A stretch of 64,000 nucleotides of DNA from NCBI GenBank assembly GCA_031363915.1, contig JANLVI010000014.1:60015-124014 (forward strand). Reading direction: 5' to 3'. The stretch is from JANLVI01 sp031363915. Lineage in GTDB: Bacteria; Vulcanimicrobiota; Vulcanimicrobiia; Vulcanimicrobiales; Vulcanimicrobiaceae. The notes beneath the pieces were generated by a model, which did not search any database, was not told where the DNA came from, and was given only the letters and a program-made list of their open reading frames with translations. Position numbers and translations under genes: made by a program. Shown piece by piece: positions 58,254-64,000 of the stretch (positions are counted from its first letter, which is position 1; the number at the start of each line of letters is the position of its first letter).

Positions 58254-59183
58254 GTGAGTGCCGTGCGGGACGTCGCGGTCGTTCAATTCAAGCCCCGCAA
58301 AGGCGATGTGCCCGCAAACCTGGCCGCGCTGCGCGCAATTTTCGCGCAGCTGCAAGGCGATGAAAAGCCCGATCTCGTCGTGCTTCCCGAAGCCGCGCTG
58401 ACCGGATACTTCGTCGAAGGTGGCGTCTACGATCTCGCCGTTACCGCGGGAGAATTCGCGGCGCGGATCGCACGCGAATATCGCGCCGCGACCGGCGGCA
58501 CCGCGCCGCTCGATTTCGTCTGCGGCTTTTACGAAAAAGACGGCGGCACGTTTTACAACAGCGCGATTTATCTCAAACTCGGCGACGCCGAACCCTTCGT
58601 CGCGCACGTGCATCGCAAGCTCTTTTTGCCGACGTACGGTGTCTTCGACGAGCAGCGTTTTCTCACGCGTGGCCGACATATGAACGTCTTCGAGACGGCG
58701 TTCGGCAAAGCGGCGCTGATGATCTGCGAGGATGCGTGGCATTCCCTCGTTCCGACGGTCGCGGCGCTCAAAGGCGCAACGCTGATGATCGTGCCGAGCG
58801 CGTCACCCGGACGCGGTCTTGGCGGCGACGGCGAACTCGAGTCGACGACCCGCTGGAAAACGCTGCTCGGTGCGATGGCGGCCGAACACGGCGTCTACGT
58901 GCTCTACGCGGGGCTCACCGGATTCGAAGGGGGCAAAGGCATGTCGGGTTCGTCGTGCGCGTACGGTCCCCACGGCAACTTGCTCAATATCGCGCCGGCG
59001 CTTGAATCGTGCATCTTCCGCGTGCGCCTCGACCCGGATGAAATCGACATCGCGCGCGCGCGCTTTCCGCTACTCGGCGATCTGAGCGCGGTGCTCCCGG
59101 ACTTACTGCTCGATGACGAGCTCCCCGTGCAGCGCGGCGTCCGCTCGACGAACGGCACGATCAAAGGCGAAGTATCATCCTGA
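58254..59183 (+). CDS. Nitrilase-superfamily amidase, likely glutaminase partner of NadE
   Basis: A 309-residue C-N hydrolase from GTG 58254. The catalytic Glu-Lys-Cys triad is visible as PEAALTGY (Glu46), HRKLFLPTYGVFDEQRF (Lys122) and LMICEDAWHS (Cys158). The YGVFDE and CEDAWH sequences are those of the glutaminase domain of glutamine-dependent NAD synthetases. The gene overlaps nadE by one base (TGATG), and NadE here lacks such a domain. Together they probably form a two-subunit glutamine-dependent NAD synthetase. Confidence 0.85.
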   Translation: MSAVRDVAVVQFKPRKGDVPANLAALRAIFAQLQGDEKPDLVVLPEAALTGYFVEGGVYDLAVTAGEFAARIAREYRAATGGTAPLDFVCGFYEKDGGTFYNSAIYLKLGDAEPFVAHVHRKLFLPTYGVFDEQRFLTRGRHMNVFETAFGKAALMICEDAWHSLVPTVAALKGATLMIVPSASPGRGLGGDGELESTTRWKTLLGAMAAEHGVYVLYAGLTGFEGGKGMSGSSCAYGPHGNLLNIAPALESCIFRVRLDPDEIDIARARFPLLGDLSAVLPDLLLDDELPVQRGVRSTNGTIKGEVSS

Positions 59184-60034
59184 TGTTACCGATCTACGAC
59201 GAACCCCGGCATGCCCCAGCAGACGACCTTGCAATCGACGGCGCGATGACCGCGCGCTGGCTCGAGGCGTTTTTGCGCGACGAGTTAGTCGAACGACGCA
59301 AGATCACCAAGGCCGTGATCGGGCTTTCGGGCGGAATCGATTCGGCCGTCGTCGCGTATCTGTGTGCGAACGCGCTCGGTCCGAAGAACGTCACTGCGAT
59401 TCGCATGCCCTACCGCACGTCCTCACCCGCGAGCCTCTCGGACGCGCAGCTCGTCATCGACGCACTCGGCATCGAATCGCTCACGATCGACATTTCCGCA
59501 GCTGTCGACGGCTACTTGCAATTCGCGCCGGAAGCCGCGGCCCGCCGGCGCGGCAACGTCATGTCGCGCACGCGGATGATCGCGCTGTTCGATCAGTCCG
59601 AACGCTTGCACGCACTCCCGATCGGCACCGGCAACAAAACCGAACGTCTGATGGGCTATTTCACTTGGCACGCCGATGATTCACCGCCGCTCAATCCGAT
59701 CGGCGACCTCTTCAAAACGCAAGTTTGGGAGCTCGCGCGCTACCTCGGTATCCCAAGCGCCCTCATCGATAAACCGCCGAGCGCCGATCTCGAAGCCGAT
59801 CAAACCGACGAGGGGGATCTTGGCATCACCTACGCACGAGCCGATGAGATTCTCTCGCTGATCTTACTTGGGTACAACGATGCGCACATCGTCGCGCGTG
59901 GGTTTACCCCCGATGACGTGCATCTCGTGCGTCGCCGCGTGGACTCGACGCACTGGAAACGCCACTTGCCGACTACGGCCCTCGTCTCGGGCACCGCGAT
60001 CAACGAATTTTACCTGCGCCCGGTGGACTACTAA
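59183..60034 (+). CDS. nadE: NAD+ synthetase (synthetase subunit)
   Basis: NadE amidates nicotinate adenine dinucleotide to NAD+. The 283-residue product has the PP-loop SGGIDSA at residues 49-55, RMPYRTSS, GNVMSRTRMIALFDQS, PIGTGNKTERLMGYFTWHADD, and DKPPSADLEADQTDEGDLGITY. It has the length of ammonia-dependent NadE; the preceding nitrilase-like subunit would supply ammonia from glutamine. The next gene overlaps it by one base (TAATG). Confidence 0.95.
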   Translation: MLPIYDEPRHAPADDLAIDGAMTARWLEAFLRDELVERRKITKAVIGLSGGIDSAVVAYLCANALGPKNVTAIRMPYRTSSPASLSDAQLVIDALGIESLTIDISAAVDGYLQFAPEAAARRRGNVMSRTRMIALFDQSERLHALPIGTGNKTERLMGYFTWHADDSPPLNPIGDLFKTQVWELARYLGIPSALIDKPPSADLEADQTDEGDLGITYARADEILSLILLGYNDAHIVARGFTPDDVHLVRRRVDSTHWKRHLPTTALVSGTAINEFYLRPVDY

Positions 60035-60678
60035 TGCGCGCGTCAACTGCGCCCCGCATGGCAGAAGAAGTGCTGCCGCCGGCGTTCTATCCGGTCAGCC
60101 TCAATCTGGTTGGCCGCAAGTGCGTCGTGATCGGCGCGGGCGACGACCGCGAAGCGGTGGAGAAAGATCACGCCCTGCGCGAAGTCGGTGCCGACGTCGT
60201 TTGGATCAAAGACTATGCGCATCTGCGCGATGCGGACGTTGCCGACGCATACTTCGTGATCTCCACCCCGCAGGAAGAACCGCTTGCGATACGCCTGCGC
60301 GCGCTTGCCGACGAACATAAATTCTTGCTCTGCGCGATCGATCAGCCGAAGTACGGTTTTGTCGCCATGGCTGCGATCGTCAAGGCGGGTCCGGCGCGTG
60401 TCGCGATCTCGACCGGCGGCGTGTCCCCGCGTGTCGGCGGCAAACTCCGTGCCGCGCTGCAAGGTGCCTTCGATGAGACCTTCACCCGGTTTCTCGATTG
60501 CCTCTCAAACCAGCGCCGCCGCAACAAAGCGGTACTCACCGAGTCCGCCGACCGCCGCGCGACGATGATGAAGGCCGCCGAGGGATTCGAAGTCGAGATT
60601 CGCTTTACGTATCCGGCGTGGTTCACCGAAGAGCTCGAAGAATTTGCGCCTCGCGTCCTGCCCGAGAAAGAATCATAG
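60034..60678 (+). CDS. Precorrin-2 dehydrogenase / sirohydrochlorin ferrochelatase-like (CysG N-domain, Met8-like)
   Basis: A 214-residue NAD-binding protein: PPAFYPVSLNLVGRKCVVIGAGDDREAVEKDHAL at residues about 15-48 is the siroheme synthase N-terminal signature (YP..L.L.GR...VVGGG..A..K...L), then ADAYFVISTPQEEPLAIRL, FLLCAIDQPKYGFVAMAAIVKAGPARVAISTGGVSPRVGGKLR. The final 70 residues are a helical domain. It oxidises precorrin-2 and inserts iron to make siroheme; the methyltransferase partner is not in the window. It starts inside nadE's stop. Confidence 0.88.
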   Translation: MRASTAPRMAEEVLPPAFYPVSLNLVGRKCVVIGAGDDREAVEKDHALREVGADVVWIKDYAHLRDADVADAYFVISTPQEEPLAIRLRALADEHKFLLCAIDQPKYGFVAMAAIVKAGPARVAISTGGVSPRVGGKLRAALQGAFDETFTRFLDCLSNQRRRNKAVLTESADRRATMMKAAEGFEVEIRFTYPAWFTEELEEFAPRVLPEKES

Positions 60679-60681
60679 CGT

Positions 60682-61962
60682 ATGGCTTCTGTCGAGATCA
60701 TCACCATCGGGACTGAGATTCTGCTCGGGCATCTGATCGACACCAATGCGGTGCATATCGCCCGCGAACTCGCCGATGCGGGCGTGGACGTGTATGCGAA
60801 GCATTCGGTGGGCGACAACACGGAACGCCTTGCGGCAATGCTCTCCGATACGCTTTCGCGAGCCGACGGTGCGATTACGACCGGCGGCCTCGGACCGACC
60901 GTCGACGATCTCACCAAAGATGCAGTCGCGCGAGCCGCGGGTGTCGGCCTCGAACTCCACGAGCCCTCGCTACACGCAATCGAAGAGCGCTTCAAAGTTT
61001 TTGGCCGCACGATGTCGGAGAACAATCGCCGCCAGGCGATTTTACCGGTCGGCGCGCACGTGCTGGAAAATCCGCACGGGACGGCGCCGGGATTCGTCAT
61101 CGTTCGCACGGACGGGAAGTTCATCGCCTGCATGCCGGGCGTGCCGCGCGAGATGAAACCGATGCTTGCCGAGCGTTTGATTCCCTGGCTCAAGAGCCGC
61201 TATCAGTTGCGCAGCGCCATCTACACGAAGACGATCCGGACGGCCGGTTGGGGCGAGTCGGAAGTCGATCGTCGGATCGAAGACCTTTTCCGCTCGCAAG
61301 AAAATCCGAAGATCGCCGTACTCGCGCACGAAGGCCGAGTCGACATCAAGGTGATGGCGAAAGCCGCCAGCCGCGAGGAAGCAGACGCCATGATCGCGCC
61401 GCTCGCCGCCGAGTTACGCGGACGCCTGGGCAGCGGCATCTTCGGTGAGGACGCGGATACGCTGCCGGGTGCGATTATCCGCGAGTGTGCGCGCCGTGGG
61501 CTACACATCGCGACCGCCGAGTCGTGCACGGGCGGCGCGATCTCCGATGCGCTCGTGAGCGTGCCGGGCGCATCGCAAGCGTTCCTCGGCGGGATCGTCG
61601 CTTATGACAATGCGGTTAAAACGACGTTGCTCGGCGTCGACGCCGCGTTGATCGCGCGCGTGGGAGCGGTGAGCGAAGAGGTGGCCCGCGCGATGGCGGT
61701 CGGTGCACGCGACCGTCTTGGCGCACAGGTAGCTATTGCGACGACGGGTATCGCCGGTCCGGACGGTGGCACAGATGAGAAGCCGGTTGGACTTGTGTGG
61801 TTTGGCCTTGCGAATGCCGATGGTTCGGTCGATACCGAAAGTATGACGTTTCCGGGAAATCGCGATGATGTGCGTCGCCGTGCTACGACGGCCGCACTTT
61901 CTCTTCTCTGGCGCCGCCTCGAGCGCGACCTTTCGGCTCGGGCGAGCGTTCACTCAGCATGA
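60682..61962 (+). CDS. cinA: CinA-like protein (NMN deamidase / competence-damage-inducible)
   Basis: A 426-residue two-domain protein. The N-terminal MoaB-like ADP-ribose pyrophosphatase domain has EIITIGTEILLGHLIDTNAV and ITTGGLGPTVDDLTKDAVA; the C-terminal CinA domain has IATAESCTGGAISDALVSVPGAS near residue 275-297 and GIAGPDGGTDEKPVGLVWF. These enzymes recycle pyridine nucleotides, which suits the nearby nadE. The order nadE-siroheme-cinA is tight (3 bases between the last two). The stop overlaps the next start as ATGA. Confidence 0.94.
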   Translation: MASVEIITIGTEILLGHLIDTNAVHIARELADAGVDVYAKHSVGDNTERLAAMLSDTLSRADGAITTGGLGPTVDDLTKDAVARAAGVGLELHEPSLHAIEERFKVFGRTMSENNRRQAILPVGAHVLENPHGTAPGFVIVRTDGKFIACMPGVPREMKPMLAERLIPWLKSRYQLRSAIYTKTIRTAGWGESEVDRRIEDLFRSQENPKIAVLAHEGRVDIKVMAKAASREEADAMIAPLAAELRGRLGSGIFGEDADTLPGAIIRECARRGLHIATAESCTGGAISDALVSVPGASQAFLGGIVAYDNAVKTTLLGVDAALIARVGAVSEEVARAMAVGARDRLGAQVAIATTGIAGPDGGTDEKPVGLVWFGLANADGSVDTESMTFPGNRDDVRRRATTAALSLLWRRLERDLSARASVHSA

Positions 61963-64000
61963 CGACAGCGTTACCCCTGCGCGCTTGGGCGCTCGCCCTT
62001 TCGCTTGCCTTGGCTGCCTGCAGTGGCGGCGGCGGGGGTTCGACCGGCGGTGGGGGGATCCCGTCGACTCCGACTCCGACGTCGCCGCCTACGCCGGCCT
62101 ACGTGCCGTGCCCGACCGGGTCTGCGTTTACGAAAACCTCGCTTCCGACGACCAGCCCGCTTATGCTGCCGAAGCCATCGAAGCTTTCGACCTTCACGTT
62201 CGATTCGAATCCGACCGGCGTCCAGGTGACGATTACGGCTCCAAATTCGACGATGCCGCAGTCCCTCGGACCGGCACCGGTCGTGACACAGCCTCCGGTC
62301 GCGCATACGCCATACAACGTGACGTGGAGCGGCATCCCCGCGCCGTTCACCGTGGCGATCGATCAGTCACAAAATGGCCTCCATACGCTCTTTTACAATC
62401 AGGTGAGCGACACGAACGGCCAAATAAATTTGTCGACGATCGCGAGTGCGGCGCGCAGCACGCAGTCGGTGGGGACGCGGTCGGCTCGCACCGACGACAA
62501 CCAACGTGCGGTGCAGCGTCAAAACGGGCGGCCGTCGCTTTCATCGAGCCGCCTCTTCCTGCGCTACGATACGTCGTTCGTTCGCACGTCGCACGCGCAC
62601 CTGATCGCAAGTGAAGAAGCGCTGGGCGTGCGACAACCGGCCGATATCGGCGAATTCAACGGCGTCACCGTCCGCGAAGTCACGATTCCCGAGAATCAAA
62701 CGATCGCTCAGGTGGCGCCTCAATTGCGCGCTCTTGCGGGGGTGAAGAGCGTCGAACGCGTTCATCTGCGCTATGCGTCGAGTTGCGCGGGCCTCACGGC
62801 GAACAATCCGCACTTCCTACCCGATCAGCAGTGGGACATGTACCAAATCGGCGCTCCCAACGCGTGGGGCTACACCAAAGGCGACGCGATCACGATCGCC
62901 GTCATCGATACGGGCATCGATAACGATTTGCCGCAACTCTCGGGCAAGCTCACCTACGAAGAGCAAGTCCTTGCCGGTGTGAAGACCACCGGTGGACGAG
63001 TCGCCCAAGATACCGACGGCCACGGAACCAACGTCGCGGGCATCGCACTCGCGCAAGTGAACGACGGGCTCGGATTCGCAGGCGTCGGCTACAACGTCAA
63101 ACTCCAAGCCTATAAGATCTTCCCGGACGATACGACGACGAGCGGCGAACCGCCCGGCGCCGACACGGGCGATGAGGCGGCCGCGATTCGCGATGCGGTC
63201 TTGAAGGGTGCAGACGTCATCAACTTGAGCTTGGGCTCGCAGCAAGATACGAGCTATACCGATGGATCGACCGGTGTCGACGTCGTCGAGCACGACGCGA
63301 TCGAATACGCGATCTCGCAAGGCGTCGCGGTGGTTGCTGCAGCCGGCAACGAAGGTGATCTCGGGGTCTTGAACCTCGACTACCCCGCAAACGACGACAA
63401 TGTCATCTCGGTCGGTGCGACGTCGCTGCATGACAACAATACCGATATCCCCTCGGCGAGCAATCAAGAATACGTTGCGGCCTACTCGAACGCCGCGCCA
63501 AACCTCTCAGTCGTCGCCCCCGGCGGCGATCCCTCGACCTCGGTCGACCCCGACTACCTGCACTGGATTTATAATATCTCGACCACAACGGCAAAATTTG
63601 CCGGGAACAAGTGCAAGATCCCCGCGGACTGCAAGTCGTTTTTCGCGGGGACCTCGCAGGCCACGCCGCACGTCTCGGGGACGATCGCGCTAATGCTCGC
63701 CGCAGCCGGCGGACCCAAGTCACTCACCGTCGCTCAGATCACGCAGCTCATCCAGTCCACCGCGGACAATATCAACGATCCGAAGCAAGGTCATGGCCGC
63801 ATCAACGCCTATCGTGCGATCGCCGCCGCGGCCGGGGACGTCCAACCGCCAACGTACGTACCAAGCCCAAGCCAATTCGTGGCCTTTGCGTACACGAATT
63901 CCGGCGGCATCTCACCGGCCGTGGTCGATCTCGACTATCCGAACGGCGTGCCGGTGATCGCGGACGGGAGCTTCCGGATCGCCGACGTGCCGCCGTCGAT
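61959..64000 (+). CDS. Subtilisin-like (S8) serine protease lipoprotein, cut by window end
   Basis: Open from ATG 61959 to the window edge with no stop: 680 codons visible. The N-terminus is a lipoprotein signal (LALSLALAAC, Cys21), then a Gly-rich spacer and Pro/Thr linker, a non-catalytic region to about residue 290, and an S8 domain with the triad Asp317 (VIDTGI), His355 (DGHGTNVAGI) and Ser566 (GTSQATPHVSG). The 210 residues between His and Ser are longer than the roughly 155 of subtilisin and include ASSCAGL- and KCKIPADC-type cysteines. The tail from 620 on starts a further beta-rich domain. It is probably membrane-anchored and extracellular. Confidence 0.9.
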   Translation, partial: MTTALPLRAWALALSLALAACSGGGGGSTGGGGIPSTPTPTSPPTPAYVPCPTGSAFTKTSLPTTSPLMLPKPSKLSTFTFDSNPTGVQVTITAPNSTMPQSLGPAPVVTQPPVAHTPYNVTWSGIPAPFTVAIDQSQNGLHTLFYNQVSDTNGQINLSTIASAARSTQSVGTRSARTDDNQRAVQRQNGRPSLSSSRLFLRYDTSFVRTSHAHLIASEEALGVRQPADIGEFNGVTVREVTIPENQTIAQVAPQLRALAGVKSVERVHLRYASSCAGLTANNPHFLPDQQWDMYQIGAPNAWGYTKGDAITIAVIDTGIDNDLPQLSGKLTYEEQVLAGVKTTGGRVAQDTDGHGTNVAGIALAQVNDGLGFAGVGYNVKLQAYKIFPDDTTTSGEPPGADTGDEAAAIRDAVLKGADVINLSLGSQQDTSYTDGSTGVDVVEHDAIEYAISQGVAVVAAAGNEGDLGVLNLDYPANDDNVISVGATSLHDNNTDIPSASNQEYVAAYSNAAPNLSVVAPGGDPSTSVDPDYLHWIYNISTTTAKFAGNKCKIPADCKSFFAGTSQATPHVSGTIALMLAAAGGPKSLTVAQITQLIQSTADNINDPKQGHGRINAYRAIAAAAGDVQPPTYVPSPSQFVAFAYTNSGGISPAVVDLDYPNGVPVIADGSFRIADVPPS

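Overview
The window is 64 kb of GC-rich, densely packed bacterial chromosome. Most neighbouring genes overlap by 1-4 bases (ATGA, GTGA or TAATG junctions). The gene set (flagellar hook-filament genes, FliW/CsrA, MEP-pathway isoprenoid genes, RseP, a large stock of surface-glycan genes, lipoproteins, an ExeA-like ATPase, short EF-Ts, short prokaryotic/eukaryotic-type ProRS) points to a motile, deeply branching bacterium. Eremiobacterota-like lineages would fit, but this is an inference from gene style and not something the sequence proves. No rRNA, tRNA, CRISPR array, phage or insertion sequence was seen.

Layout. (1) 1-15,943, plus strand: late flagellar block flgN(end)-flgK-flgL-fliW-csrA-flagellin, then three large glycosyltransferases, then flaG-fliD-fliS and a small FliT-position gene. 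Two near-perfect sigma-28 promoters, each with its -35 element built on the stop codon of the upstream gene, precede flagellin and flaG. (2) 15,940-26,392, minus strand: a probable single surface-sugar operon, rfbB-rfbA-C-methyltransferase-rfbC-like-rfbF-GT2-rfbG, followed by an ExeA-like ATPase, an unknown two-domain protein and another GT2. It looks designed to make a C-methyl-branched 6-deoxyhexose and has no rfbD. (3) 26,573-39,243, plus strand: the conserved rpsB-tsf-pyrH-frr-(small ORF)-uppS-cdsA ... dxr-rseP-ispG cluster, interrupted by an acyltransferase/epimerase/FkbM module, a secreted amidohydrolase and a shrunken methyltransferase. (4) 39,212-46,749: copper-amine-oxidase-N-like stalk protein, threonine-aldolase-like lyase (possible ATC start), Kup, a hydrolase/permease pair, NUDIX, a pseudogene stretch, and a peroxiredoxin-like gene with an in-frame UGA. 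(5) 46,767-52,220: PduO-type adenosyltransferase, then proS, an unknown gene, M16 peptidase, Amj-type lipid II flippase and a TPR lipoprotein. (6) 52,217-55,754, minus: GT39, GtrA and a PIG-V-like mannosyltransferase. (7) 55,830-64,000, plus: glpX, a dihydrolipoamide-dehydrogenase-like flavoprotein, split NAD synthetase (nitrilase subunit plus nadE), a siroheme-synthase N-domain protein, cinA, and a subtilisin-like lipoprotein cut by the window end.

The most notable find is at 46,261-46,749. A peroxiredoxin-like reading frame is open throughout except for one UGA at the exact position of the first cysteine of the CxxC active site (W-UGA-G-I-C). A perfect 6-bp stem with an AGTTA loop lies immediately downstream, at the distance expected of a bacterial SECIS element. 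This is very probably a selenoprotein that ordinary gene calling would truncate. Other strong observations are the stop-codon-embedded sigma-28 promoters, the FliW-CsrA-flagellin control module with a perfect palindrome in the flagellin leader, and the likely flagellin glycosylation island.
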